Assembly: GCF_005877055.1 (NCBI RefSeq)
Contig: NZ_CP039424.1
Span: forward strand, 62,001-126,000
Length of the DNA stretch: 64,000 nucleotides
DNA from: Citricoccus sp. SGAir0253
GTDB lineage: Bacteria; Actinomycetota; Actinomycetes; Actinomycetales; Micrococcaceae
Direction of reading: 5' to 3'
The notes under the pieces are model-generated. The model did no database searches. It was given only the letters and a program-made list of their open reading frames with translations, and was not told the origin of the DNA. Below, one piece after another: positions 9,383 through 20,260 of the stretch. Both the position numbers and the translations under genes were made by a program. Position 1 is the first letter of the stretch, and each line of letters opens with the position of its first letter.

Positions 9383-10030
9383 TCAGTACTGCTCGCTCGC
9401 GCCCTTGACGTTCTGCGCGGCCCGGGTGGACTCGTCCTTGAGGTGGCCCGCCTTGTCCTGGCCCTCGGCCTTGACGTGCTCTACGCCGGAGGTCGCGGTC
9501 TCCTTGACGGAGTCCACGGCGTCCTGCGCCTGGGGCTTGAGGTGTTCGCCCATGTCCCGGGCCACGGACTTGGCCTCGTCCACCACCGGCCCGGCGTGCT
9601 CCTTCACCCGCTCGGCGGCGTCCTGCTCGGCACGCGAGGCCGGGATGAGCGAGCCCACGAGCCAGCCGGCGCCGAGGGCGATCAGCCCCGCCGCCAACGG
9701 GTTGCCACGGGTGCTGCGGCGGACCCGGGCGGGGGCCTGCTGGACGGCGTGCACGGCGTCCTCGGCCCGGTGCTGGGCCTCGTCGGCGAGCCCGTGGGCC
9801 CGGTCGGCCAGGCCCGGCGAGCCGGTCCCGGCGGAGTACGGGTCGTAGGTGTCATGGGGTGATCCCATGACCGACTCCTTGAGGTTGACCAGGCCCTCGC
9901 GGACGCGGTCGCCCTGCCGGTGGACGGCCCGGGTGGGACTGGTCTTCTCGGCCAGGGCGTCCACGTCGCGGCCGAGCTCGTGCCGGGTGCGCTCGATGTC
10001 GGCGCGGATCTCATCGGGATTGTTGCTCAT
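9383..10030 (-). CDS. DUF3618 domain protein with YtxH/apolipoprotein-like coiled coil
   Basis: A 215-residue protein starting NNPDEIRADIERTRHELG, the DUF3618 signature. A single membrane segment (about 122-142, LAAGLIALGAGWLVGSLIP) is followed by a long charged amphipathic region rich in Ala/Asp/Glu/Lys with repeating 11-residue-like periodicity, similar to LEA/apolipoprotein-type helices. It is third in a minus-strand operon; the ATG overlaps the stop of the upstream holin-like gene by 4 bp and has AAGGAGACG before it. Such proteins are associated with envelope or desiccation stress; the exact role is unknown. Confidence 0.8.
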   Translation of the reverse strand: MSNNPDEIRADIERTRHELGRDVDALAEKTSPTRAVHRQGDRVREGLVNLKESVMGSPHDTYDPYSAGTGSPGLADRAHGLADEAQHRAEDAVHAVQQAPARVRRSTRGNPLAAGLIALGAGWLVGSLIPASRAEQDAAERVKEHAGPVVDEAKSVARDMGEHLKPQAQDAVDSVKETATSGVEHVKAEGQDKAGHLKDESTRAAQNVKGASEQY

Positions 10031-10542
10031 GGCGTCTCCTTGTTCGGGTTCAGGGTCGCGGGGATCTCCTGGACCGTCTCCTGGGTCTGGCGCAGGCCCC
10101 GGAGGCGTTCGAAGTGCTTCTTGCCCATCAGGGCGAGGACGGCGGCCACGATGCCCCACAGGACGGCCACGATCAGGGCCGCCCAGCCCGGGTGCATGAC
10201 CGCGGACAGCGCCCACATGAGGGCGGTGGACAGGAACAGCAGCACGAAGACGGCGGCGAGCGCGGCCCCGGCGAACATCCCGGCGCCCGTCCCGGCCTTC
10301 TTGGCCTCGACCGTGGCCTCGGCCTTGGCCAGGGCGATCTCCTGCCGGAACAGGGTGCTCAGGTTCGCCGAGAAGCTGGCGAACATCTCCCCGAGCGACT
10401 CGTGGCGGGCCCGGAACTCGGCCTCGGGCTCGGGCGCTGCCGTGGCCCCGGTCGCGGGGCCGGGATGGCCCAGGGGGTCGCTCGCGGCCGCGGCGGCCGC
10501 CCGGGGCGGCACCGGCGCCTCCTGGCGTGGGTCCGTGGTCAT
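10027..10542 (-). CDS. Phage-holin-family (DUF1469) membrane protein
   Basis: A 171-residue protein: Ala/Pro-rich N-terminus (1-45), an amphipathic segment LGEMFASFSANLSTLFRQEIALAKAE (about 49-74, within the family's most conserved part), then two membrane helices (about 87-110 and 118-138). The family name comes from similarity to holins, but no lysis or phage gene is present and such proteins are common chromosomal partners of DUF3618 proteins. Middle gene of the operon, with 4-bp overlaps on both sides. Function unknown. Confidence 0.8.
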   Translation of the reverse strand: MTTDPRQEAPVPPRAAAAAASDPLGHPGPATGATAAPEPEAEFRARHESLGEMFASFSANLSTLFRQEIALAKAEATVEAKKAGTGAGMFAGAALAAVFVLLFLSTALMWALSAVMHPGWAALIVAVLWGIVAAVLALMGKKHFERLRGLRQTQETVQEIPATLNPNKETP

Positions 10543-11420
10543 GGGCGACCTCCCGGCTCGCCCGGGCCGGCGCCGTACGGCTTCTCGGCCGCCGGCGTCC
10601 CGAGGACCTCGGTGGCCGGGGCGCCCGTGCCGAGGTCGGGCTCCTCGTCGGCGCCGCCGACGGTCGGGGGCACGGCGGGCGGCAACGGTGCGTCCGCGTC
10701 ATGGCCCCCCGTCCCCTGCCCGGGGTAGACGCCGGCCGGGGGGCCGGCGTAGCCGTCCCCGGAGGCCGCCGCGGAGTACTCGCTACCGGCCCCCGCGCCC
10801 AGGGAGGCACCGGCCGGGGTGGTGTCGCCCGGGTAGACGGTCCCCGGCACCCGGCCCACCGGCGCGGGGCCGGTGGCCGGACCGGGGCGCACGGGCGCCG
10901 TGGTCGGGCGCACCTCATGGCCCGAGGAGTCCTTCAGGCCGCGGGTCAGGCGCCCGGCGACCAGGCCGACGCCCGCGGCGATGGCCAGGAAGGTCCCGGG
11001 ACGCCGGGCCGCGAAGCGCCGGACGTCGTCGAGCAGGTCCATCGGCTCGCGCGTCTCCAGGTGCTCGGTCACCCGGCGTGCCCGCTCCGAGAGCATGGAC
11101 ACCGCCTGGTTGACCATGTCCGACTCCGGGCGCTCACCGCGGGCGATCCGCTCGAGGTCGTCGGAGACGGTGCGCGACTGGGAGGCCAGCCGGTCCTTCT
11201 GCGTGGACAGTTGCGAGGTCGCCTCCTGCCGGGCCGAGGCGGCCAGGTCCTTGGCCTGGCCGACGGCCTCCTCCTTCACGTGGCGGGCCTCGTCCTTGGC
11301 CGTGCCGGCGACGTCCCGCGCGGCGTCCTGCGCCTCCGTGCCGAGCCGGCCGGCCTCCTGCTTCGCCGCGTCCTGCGTCCCACCGCCGGACGTCGTGGGG
11401 TATTCGGGGTTCAGCGTCAT
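10539..11420 (-). CDS. Hypothetical coiled-coil membrane protein
   Basis: First gene of a minus-strand trio; 293 residues. Residues about 15-85 form a charged Ala-rich helix with repeated A-K-D/E-E-A spacing, again LEA-like. A segment DLLDDVRRFAARRPGTFLAIAAGVGLVAGRL (about 127-158) contains one membrane helix preceded by an Arg-rich stretch. The last 130 residues are Gly/Pro/Tyr-rich and probably disordered. The ribosome site GGGAGGGA precedes the ATG. I do not recognise a named family. Context suggests a surface or membrane stress module with the two genes downstream. Confidence 0.7.
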   Translation of the reverse strand: MTLNPEYPTTSGGGTQDAAKQEAGRLGTEAQDAARDVAGTAKDEARHVKEEAVGQAKDLAASARQEATSQLSTQKDRLASQSRTVSDDLERIARGERPESDMVNQAVSMLSERARRVTEHLETREPMDLLDDVRRFAARRPGTFLAIAAGVGLVAGRLTRGLKDSSGHEVRPTTAPVRPGPATGPAPVGRVPGTVYPGDTTPAGASLGAGAGSEYSAAASGDGYAGPPAGVYPGQGTGGHDADAPLPPAVPPTVGGADEEPDLGTGAPATEVLGTPAAEKPYGAGPGEPGGRP

Positions 11421-11463
11421 CAGTTGTCCCTCCCGTTCAGGGCCACGGCCTCGGGTATCGGCC

Positions 11464-11488
11464 GTGCCTAGACGGCGACCCTAGGCAC
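11464..11488. promoter_or_regulatory. Inverted repeat overlapping the promoter of the stress-membrane operon
   Basis: GTGCCTAG (11464-11471) and CTAGGCAC (11481-11488) are perfect 8-bp arms around 9 nt. On the minus strand TAGGGT (11478-11483) is a good -10 for the operon starting at 11420, so the repeat would cover the -10 and start site. Candidate operator; the binding protein is unknown. Confidence 0.45.
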
Positions 11489-11631
11489 ACTTCCGCACGG
11501 ATGGACATGACTGGCGGCCGGTTTGAGGTTTTCCCAGCTTGCACCCGGCCGGCGCCAAGCCGGCCGGTGACCCCGGCCACTGCTGGGACACCGTGGCTCC
11601 CCGCAGCGGGCCGGTCCGTAGACTCGAGGCC

Positions 11632-12642
11632 GTGACCCCGCTCGACCGCGTTCCCGACCGCACTCCCGTCCCCGCCGGCACCGGCCTCACCCTGGAGGAC
11701 ACCGTCCGGCAGGCCCCCGGCGACCGCCCCCTGCCCGCCGTGCACGCCACCCGGGAGGGGTTCCGGGCGGCGCTCGCCGCCCGGGTGCGCGACGTCGTCG
11801 CCTCCGGGGTGCCCGAGCCCACCGTGGGCCTGGTCCCGACCATGGGCGCCCTGCACGGCGGGCACGCGGCCCTCGTGCGACAGGCGCGGCAGGAGAACGA
11901 CATCGTGGTCGCCTCGGTCTTCGTCAACCCCCTGCAGTTCGGGGACCCCGCCGACCTGGAGAACTACCCGCGCACGCTCGAGGCGGACCGCCGGGTGCTC
12001 GGCGCGGAGGGCTGCGAGCTGGTCCTCGCCCCCGGGCTGGAGGAGATGTACCCCGGTTACCCGGACGCCCCGATCGTCACCGTCTCGGCCGGCGCCATGG
12101 GCCAGGTGCTCGAGGGCGCCAGCCGGCCGGGGCACTTCGACGGGGTCTGCACCGTCGTCGCCAAGCTCTGGCACGCGGCCATGCCGCCGGCCCCGGCCCG
12201 GCTGCGCAGCTACTTCGGCCAGAAGGACGCCCAGCAGCTGGCCGTGCTGCGGCGCATGCGGGCCGACCTCGACTTCGACCTCGAGATCCGCCCGGTGCCC
12301 CTCGTGCGGTCCCCCGAGGGGCTCGCCCTGTCCAGCCGGAACACGCGGCTGTCCGCCGAGGCCCTGCGGGCCGCCCTCGTCCTGCACCGCGCCCTGGACA
12401 CCCTGCGGCTGGCCGCCGAGGCCGGCCGCCCGCTGGACGTGGACGCCGCGCGGGAGATGGTTCGGGCCGAGCCCCTGGCCACCCTGGACTACCTCGAGGT
12501 GGTGGACCACGCCACCCTCGAGCCGCTCGGCGCCGCGGAACTGGCCGGACCCCTCGAACGGGAGGCGCTCGCGCTGGTCGCCGCGGAGTTCGAGCCCGTG
12601 CGGCTCATCGACAACATGGTGTTGCCCGCCGCCTCGGCCTGA
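11632..12642 (+). CDS. panC: Pantothenate synthetase
   Basis: Joins pantoate and beta-alanine using ATP, last step of vitamin B5 synthesis. The HIGH-like motif is GALHGGH in TMGALHGGHAALV; NPLQFG, YFGQKDAQQ and the KMSKS-like LSSRN are all present. GTG 11632 gives 336 residues, about 45 longer than common PanC, owing to an N-terminal extension. TAGACT (11619-11624) ends 7 nt upstream, so the transcript is probably leaderless and the longer frame from 11539 is not used. No panB or panD is adjacent. The gene stands divergent from the stress-membrane operon. Confidence 0.95.
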   Translation: MTPLDRVPDRTPVPAGTGLTLEDTVRQAPGDRPLPAVHATREGFRAALAARVRDVVASGVPEPTVGLVPTMGALHGGHAALVRQARQENDIVVASVFVNPLQFGDPADLENYPRTLEADRRVLGAEGCELVLAPGLEEMYPGYPDAPIVTVSAGAMGQVLEGASRPGHFDGVCTVVAKLWHAAMPPAPARLRSYFGQKDAQQLAVLRRMRADLDFDLEIRPVPLVRSPEGLALSSRNTRLSAEALRAALVLHRALDTLRLAAEAGRPLDVDAAREMVRAEPLATLDYLEVVDHATLEPLGAAELAGPLEREALALVAAEFEPVRLIDNMVLPAASA

Positions 12643-12741
12643 CGCCCGGCCCCGCGCCGCCCTCCCCGCGCCGCCCTCCCGGCGCCGGCCCCCGCTCCCG
12701 GCCCCGCCCGGCCTCCCGTCCGGTTCCCGGCCCCGCCCGGC
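12643..12741. repeat. 99-nt adenine-free low-complexity tract
   Basis: From 12643 to 12741 the plus strand contains no A. It is made of C-rich variants of CCCGGCCCCGC and GCGCCGCCCTCCC, the latter repeated in tandem near 12655-12680. It directly follows the panC stop. The rest of the gap to 12870 holds a -10-like TAGGAT (12753-12758) and the ribosome site of the peptidase gene. Confidence 0.8.
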
Positions 12742-12870
12742 ACCGCCCCGGTTAGGATCGGACCCAAGCCCGGCCCGCGGGCCCGTCCGGCGTTCCGGTC
12801 CGGGACCCGCCGGGCCCGGCGCACCCGCGCGCCGGCGCCGCCGTCGTCCCCGTCAGCCCGAGGAGCCCAC

Positions 12871-14991
12871 GTGACCGAGACCGTGACCGCCACCCGCCAG
12901 CCCACCGCCCGTGAGGACCTGTACCGGCACGTCAACGGGGCGTGGATGGAGACCGCCTCGATCCCGGCCGACCAGGGGTCCTACGGGGCGTTCATGGAGT
13001 TGCGGGACGCCTCCGAGGTCGCGGTCCGGCGGATCGCGGAGGACGCCGCCGGGCACTTCTGGTCCGGCCCCGGGGCCAGCCGGGAGTCCGGCCCGTTCAC
13101 CGCCGGGGACGACGACGCCGGGGCCCGCCGGCGCATCGGCGCCCTCTACGCCTCGTTCATGGACGAGTCCGCGGTGGAGGACCGCGGGCTGGAGCCCATC
13201 GTGGCCGACCTGGCCGAGGTGACGGCGGTGGAGACCCCCGAGGAATTCATCGAGCTCTCGGGCCGGTTCCAGCGCTCCGGGGTCAGCGGCCTGATCCACA
13301 CGGGTGCCCTCAACGACGCCGGCAACCCCGAGCGCATGCTCCTGCACCTGCTGCAGGACGGCCTGGGCCTGCCGGACGAGTCCTACTACCGCGAGGAGCG
13401 TTTCGCCCCCCTCGTGGCGGACTACCGCCAGCACGTGGCCAACATGTTCCAGCTCGGCGGCATCGGCGGGGACTCCCCGGAGACCCGCTCGGACGCGGAC
13501 CGCGTGGTGGACCTCGAGGCCCGTATCGCCGCCGCCCACTGGGACGTGGTGAAGTGCCGGGACGCCGTGGCCCGCTACAACCTGCTGGACCGCTCCGCGC
13601 TGCTGGACTCCTTCCCGCTCGCCGAGCGCTGGCTCGAGGGCATCGGCGCCGCCGGCTCGCGCAGCGCCGAGGTGGTCGCCTGGCAGCCGGACTTCCTCGC
13701 GGCGATGCAGCGCCTGCTCGTGGAGGCCGACCTGGAGGACTGGAAGCTGTGGCTGCAGCTGCAGGTGCTGCGCTCGGCCGCCCCGTACCTCACGGAGGCC
13801 TTCGTGGAGGAGCACTTCAGCTTCTACGGCCGCAAGCTCGCCGGGGCGGAGGAGGTCAAGCCGCGGTGGAAGCGCGGCGTGGGCTTCGTCAACGGCGCGG
13901 TGGGCGAGGACGTGGCCCGGCTCTACGTGGCGCGGCACTTCCCCGAGGGGCACAAGGCGGCCATGGACGAGCTGGTCTCCACGCTGCTCGAGGCCTACCG
14001 GCGGTCCATCACCACGCTCGAGTGGATGGGGGAGGAGACCCGGCAGCGGGCCCTGGAGAAGCTGTCCATGTTCAAGCCGATGGTCGGGTACCCGGTGAAG
14101 TGGATCGACTACTCCGCCCTCGAGGTGGACCCCGAGGACCTCGTGGCCAACGTGCGGGCCGCCGCCGCGTTCGGCTTCGAGCGGGACCTGTCCAAGATCG
14201 AGACGGGGCCGGACCCGGAGGAGTGGCACATGACCCCGCAGACGGTCAACGCCTACTACTCGCCCCTGGAGAACGCGATCGTGTTCCCGGCGGCCATCCT
14301 GCAGCCGCCGTTCTTCCACCCGGACCGCGACCCCGCGGAGAACTTCGGGGCCATCGGCGCGGTGATCGGCCACGAGATCGGCCACGGCTTCGACGACCAG
14401 GGCTCGCAGTATGCCGGGGACGGCTCGCTGCAGAACTGGTGGACGGACGAGGACCGCGCCGCGTTCGAGCAGCGCACCGCGCGGCTCGTGGACCAGTACG
14501 AGGTCCTCTCCCCCGCCGAGGCGCCGGAGCACCACGTCAACGGGCGGCTCACCCTGGGCGAGAACATCGGGGACCTGGGCGGGCTGGGCATCGCGTACGA
14601 GGCCCTCGGGATCTGGCGCGAGGAGCACGGCGACGCCGGCCCGGCCGGCGACGGCGGCGGGGTGGCCGACGGCGACGTGCCCACGGTCGGCGGCGCCGGG
14701 GCGGCGCGGGCCGGGGCCCGGCCGCAGGCGGACGGCCCGGCCGAGCGGGCGGACGCGGAGGCGGCGCGCGTGGAGCAGGACCGGGCGTTCTTCGCCTCCT
14801 GGGCCGAGTGCTGGCGCCAGCTGTCCCGGCCGGAGACCACCATCACCCGGATCACCTCGGACCCGCACTCCCCGAACGAGTTCCGGTGCAACCAGGTGGT
14901 GAAGAACCTCGACGCCTTCCACGAGGCCTTCGGCACCGAGCCGGGGGACCCCATGTGGCTGGACCCGGCCGACCGCGTCACCATCTGGTGA
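12871..14991 (+). CDS. M13 family metallopeptidase (neprilysin-like)
   Basis: Zinc endopeptidase of the neprilysin/PepO family. HEIGH at residues 501-505 supplies two zinc ligands and the catalytic Glu; ENIGD (564-568) supplies the third ligand. The GSQYAGDGSLQNWW segment and C-terminal NEFRCN match the family. No signal peptide is visible, so it is probably cytosolic as in many actinobacteria. An Asp/Gly/Ala-rich insertion of about 50 residues (585-636) separates conserved blocks and explains the 706-residue length against the usual 640-680. GTG 12871 has AGGAG 5 nt upstream. Confidence 0.92.
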   Translation: MTETVTATRQPTAREDLYRHVNGAWMETASIPADQGSYGAFMELRDASEVAVRRIAEDAAGHFWSGPGASRESGPFTAGDDDAGARRRIGALYASFMDESAVEDRGLEPIVADLAEVTAVETPEEFIELSGRFQRSGVSGLIHTGALNDAGNPERMLLHLLQDGLGLPDESYYREERFAPLVADYRQHVANMFQLGGIGGDSPETRSDADRVVDLEARIAAAHWDVVKCRDAVARYNLLDRSALLDSFPLAERWLEGIGAAGSRSAEVVAWQPDFLAAMQRLLVEADLEDWKLWLQLQVLRSAAPYLTEAFVEEHFSFYGRKLAGAEEVKPRWKRGVGFVNGAVGEDVARLYVARHFPEGHKAAMDELVSTLLEAYRRSITTLEWMGEETRQRALEKLSMFKPMVGYPVKWIDYSALEVDPEDLVANVRAAAAFGFERDLSKIETGPDPEEWHMTPQTVNAYYSPLENAIVFPAAILQPPFFHPDRDPAENFGAIGAVIGHEIGHGFDDQGSQYAGDGSLQNWWTDEDRAAFEQRTARLVDQYEVLSPAEAPEHHVNGRLTLGENIGDLGGLGIAYEALGIWREEHGDAGPAGDGGGVADGDVPTVGGAGAARAGARPQADGPAERADAEAARVEQDRAFFASWAECWRQLSRPETTITRITSDPHSPNEFRCNQVVKNLDAFHEAFGTEPGDPMWLDPADRVTIW

Positions 14992-15009
14992 GCCGTAGAC
15001 TGGTGGACC

Positions 15010-16566
15010 GTGACGACCCAGAACACCCCGGTCCCGCCGGCGACGGCGGGCGGCCAGCCCAGCGACCCCACGACGAGCGACCAGCGGCAGGTGCGCCGGG
15101 ACAAGCGCGGTGAGATCCTCGCCGCCGGCCGGGAGGCGTACCCCGTCGCCGTGGAGCGCACGCACTCCCTGACCGAGGTCCGCGCCGCGTACCCGGACCT
15201 GGAGCCGGGGGCCGAGACCGGTGAGCGGGTCGCCGTGGCCGGGCGCGTGGTGTTCCTGCGCAACACCGGCAAGCTGTGCTTCGCGACGCTCCAGGAGGGC
15301 GGCGAGGACGGCGCCGGGGCCCGGCTGCAGGTCATGGTCTCCCTGGCCAAGGTCGGGGAGGAGTCCCTCGCGGACTGGAAGCGCCTCGTGGACCTGGGCG
15401 ACCACCTGGCGGTCCAGGGCGAGGTGATCGCCTCGCGGCGCGGGGAGCTGTCCATCATGGCCGAGGGCTGGCAGATGGCCTCCAAGGCGTTGCGGCCGCT
15501 GCCCGTGCTGCACGCCGAGCTCAACGAGGAGACGCGGGTGCGCCAGCGCTACGCGGACCTCATCGTGCGCCCCGAGGCACGGCAGATGGTGCACACCCGG
15601 GCCGCGGTCATCCGCTCGATCCGGCGCACCCTCGAGGACCACGGCTACGTGGAGGTGGAGACCCCCATCCTCCAGCTCATCCACGGCGGCGCCCACGCCC
15701 GCCCCTTCAAGACGCACCTGAACGCGTTCGACCAGGACATGACCCTGCGCATCGCCACCGAGCTCTACCTCAAGCGGGCCGTGGTGGGCGGCATCGACCG
15801 GGTCTTCGAGATCGGCCGGGTGTTCCGCAACGAGGGCGTGGACTCCACCCACTCCCCGGAGTTCACCACCCTGGAGTCCTACGAGGCCTGGGCGGACATG
15901 CACGTCATGGCCCGGCGGATGCAGGAGATGATCCTCAACGCCGCGGACGCCGTCGGCGCCGGGCGCACGCTCGAGACCCCGCGCGGCACCGTGGACCTGG
16001 GCGGGGAGTGGCGCTGGCTGGCCGTGTACCCCGGGCTGTCCGAGGCCGTGGGCCAGGAGGTCACCCCGGACACCCCGGCGGACGTGCTGCGTCGGATCGC
16101 CGAGGAGCACGAGGTGGCCTTCGACCCGTTCTGGGACGAGCAGAAGCTCGTGATCGAGCTGTTCGGGGAGATCGTGGAGCCCACGCTCATCAACCCCACG
16201 TTCGTGTACAACTACCCGCCGGCGGCCCAGCCGCTGGCGCGCCCGCACCGCTCCGAGCCCGGGGTGATCGAGGCCTGGGACCTCATCATCGGCGGCATGG
16301 AGCGGGGCACCGCCTTCTCCGAGCTCATCGACCCGGTCATCCAGCGCGAGCGGCTCACCGCCCAGTCCGAGGCCGCCGCCGCGGGCGACGACGAGGCCAT
16401 GCAGCTCGACGAGGACTTCCTGCGCGCGCTGGAGTACGGCGCCCCGCCGATGGGCGGCATCGGCCTCGGCATCGATCGCCTGGTCATGCTCTTCACCGGC
16501 GCCGGCATCCGGGAGACCATCCTGTTCCCGCTGCTCAAGCCGGAGGCGCCGGGGGCCGCCGGCTGA
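15010..16566 (+). CDS. lysS: Lysyl-tRNA synthetase, class II
   Basis: Charges tRNA-Lys. The 518-residue protein has an N-terminal OB-fold anticodon domain (about 65-170) and a class II core with motif 2 FEIGRVFRNEGVDSTHSPEFT, and motif 3 GIGLGIDRLVML. The region GGAHARPFKTHLNAF replaces the commoner THHNAL form. TAGACT at 14996-15001 ends 8 nt before GTG 15010 and overlaps the end of the upstream spacer, pointing to a leaderless transcript. The stop overlaps the next ATG by 1 bp. In actinobacteria lysS commonly lies upstream of lsr2 and clpC, as here. Confidence 0.96.
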   Translation: MTTQNTPVPPATAGGQPSDPTTSDQRQVRRDKRGEILAAGREAYPVAVERTHSLTEVRAAYPDLEPGAETGERVAVAGRVVFLRNTGKLCFATLQEGGEDGAGARLQVMVSLAKVGEESLADWKRLVDLGDHLAVQGEVIASRRGELSIMAEGWQMASKALRPLPVLHAELNEETRVRQRYADLIVRPEARQMVHTRAAVIRSIRRTLEDHGYVEVETPILQLIHGGAHARPFKTHLNAFDQDMTLRIATELYLKRAVVGGIDRVFEIGRVFRNEGVDSTHSPEFTTLESYEAWADMHVMARRMQEMILNAADAVGAGRTLETPRGTVDLGGEWRWLAVYPGLSEAVGQEVTPDTPADVLRRIAEEHEVAFDPFWDEQKLVIELFGEIVEPTLINPTFVYNYPPAAQPLARPHRSEPGVIEAWDLIIGGMERGTAFSELIDPVIQRERLTAQSEAAAAGDDEAMQLDEDFLRALEYGAPPMGGIGLGIDRLVMLFTGAGIRETILFPLLKPEAPGAAG

Positions 16567-16793
16567 TGGCCTCGTTCTGGGAGTACTTCTCCGTCCTGGC
16601 CCCCTCCGTGGGGCTGGGGCTCATCTTCTGGCTCGTGATGCGCTCCCTGTTCCGCGCCGACAGCGGCGAGCGGAAGGCGCGGGCCGAGCTGGAGGAGCGC
16701 GAGGCGCGCGAGTGGGCGCGGCTGCGCGCCGAGCGGGAGGGCACGGCGCCCCCCGCGGAGCCGGGGCCCGGGCGCGACGACGCCGCGGGCTGA
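16566..16793 (+). CDS. Small single-pass membrane protein
   Basis: A 75-residue product with one N-terminal membrane helix (about 9-28) followed by a highly charged Glu/Arg/Ala helix (about 33-60) and a Pro/Gly tail. The ATG shares one base with the lysS stop (TGATG), so it is probably co-translated. Similar small proteins after lysS occur in related Micrococcales as far as I recall; no function is known. Its last codons are part of a 21-bp tandem repeat that continues past the stop. Confidence 0.7.
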   Translation: MASFWEYFSVLAPSVGLGLIFWLVMRSLFRADSGERKARAELEEREAREWARLRAEREGTAPPAEPGPGRDDAAG

Positions 16794-16828
16794 CGGGACG
16801 CCGCAGCGGGCTGACGGGACGCCGCAGC
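16787..16828. repeat. Two 21-bp tandem copies across a stop codon
   Basis: The unit GGGCTGACGGGACGCCGCAGC occupies 16787-16807 and 16808-16828 and contains the TGA of the small membrane gene. The gene's preceding codons resemble a shortened unit, so the array probably arose by in-frame duplication of the gene end. Confidence 0.85.
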
Positions 16829-16864
16829 GGGATCCCGGGCCACCCCTGCCCGGAATGCCCTGCT

Positions 16865-16899
16865 CAATGGGACATTCCCGGACACGGGATGCCCCATTG
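16865..16899. terminator. Hairpin upstream of lsr2
   Basis: Arms CAATGGGACATTCCCG (16865-16880) and CGGGATGCCCCATTG (16885-16899) pair with one mismatch and one bulge around GACA. It separates the lysS transcript from the more A+T-rich lsr2 upstream region (16930-17096). It may be a terminator or an operator; the lack of a T-tract leaves this open. Confidence 0.5.
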
Positions 16900-17096
16900 T
16901 GGAGCGGGGACTTCGCCGTGGGGGTCGCGATCCAGTCCGCTCAAGTTGAACAATTCCTTAATCATCCGGGATACTGGGGACCGGCGCCGGATCCTCGACC
17001 GCGGAATCTTCATTCCCCTGACGGGATATTCGATCAACCGGTGTCGGTGAACGTCAGATCGACTGACGCACCGGGCTCGACCGAAGGGGAAACGCC

Positions 17097-17396
17097 GTGG
17101 CGCAGAAAGTGGAAGTGGTCTTGGTTGACGATCTAGACGGAACTCCGGCCGAGGAGACGCTCCAGTTCGCCCTGGACGGTCGGCACTACGAGATCGACCT
17201 CTCGGCGGAGCACGCGAAGGAACTGCGGACCACGCTCAAGGCGTACATCCGCAAGGCGCGCGCGGTCGCCCCGCCGGCCCCCGCCAACGAGGCGGCGAAG
17301 ATCCGGGAGTGGGCGGCGGAGAACGGCTACGAGGTGTCCCAGCGCGGACGGCTGCACCGGGACATCGTGGAGGCCTACCGCAACGCCAAGAAGTAG
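17097..17396 (+). CDS. lsr2: Lsr2 family nucleoid-associated protein
   Basis: H-NS-like DNA-bridging protein that silences A+T-rich, often acquired DNA. The 99 residues comprise an N-terminal dimerisation domain (AQKVEVVLVDDLDG through about residue 55), a Pro/Ala linker, and a C-terminal DNA-binding domain with the AT-hook-like R83-G84-R85. Length and both domains are canonical. GTG 17097 has AAGGGGAAA upstream. The preceding 160 bp are noticeably richer in A+T than the rest of the window, which would allow autoregulation. Lies between lysS and clpC as in most actinobacteria. Confidence 0.97.
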   Translation: MAQKVEVVLVDDLDGTPAEETLQFALDGRHYEIDLSAEHAKELRTTLKAYIRKARAVAPPAPANEAAKIREWAAENGYEVSQRGRLHRDIVEAYRNAKK

Positions 17397-17430
17397 CCCG
17401 GCGCCGGGGCTCCGGAAGGCTCCCGGGCGG

Positions 17431-17452
17431 CTGTTCTCCCTGTGGCGAACAG
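17431..17452. promoter_or_regulatory. ClgR-like palindrome upstream of clpC
   Basis: A 22-bp imperfect palindrome with outer arms CTGTTC and GAACAG and a right half-site GGCGAAC. TAGCAT (17478-17483) downstream is a suitable -10, which puts the palindrome at about -35 to -60, a position expected for an activator. ClgR activates clpC and clp genes in actinobacteria through GCGAAC-type half-sites. The left half is degenerate, so the assignment is inferred. Confidence 0.5.
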
Positions 17453-17512
17453 TCGCCCGCAGCCGTCCACCGGTGCGTAGCATCGGAGGCACAGTCAGCA
17501 AGGAGTGTGCCC

Positions 17513-20050
<2,538 letters not shown>

Positions 20051-20057
20051 CCCCGGC

Positions 20058-20083
20058 GGGTGCCGGTCCCCGGACCGGCACCC
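20058..20083 (+). terminator. clpC terminator hairpin
   Basis: GGGTGCCGGTC (20058-20068) and GACCGGCACCC (20073-20083) form a perfect 11-bp stem with a CCCG loop, beginning 7 nt after the clpC stop. Confidence 0.8.
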
Positions 20084-20260
20084 CTCCCGCCACCCTCGAC
20101 CCGCTGTCCCCCGCGGGCCCGGGTCCCGTCGCCGCCCCGGCCGGGGCCGACGTCGGTGCGGTCCGGGCTCCGGGACGCGGCCGGCGGAGCGGCGGAGCGG
20201 CCCCGGCCGGCTCCCGCCCGTCCCGTGATCGCCCGCCCACCGCGGGCCTACACTGAACCG

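Noticed and set aside
10027-10542. Prophage remnant suggested by a holin-family gene
   Set aside because: No integrase, lysin, capsid or attachment repeat is nearby. The gene is in an operon with DUF3618 and coiled-coil genes, a common chromosomal arrangement.
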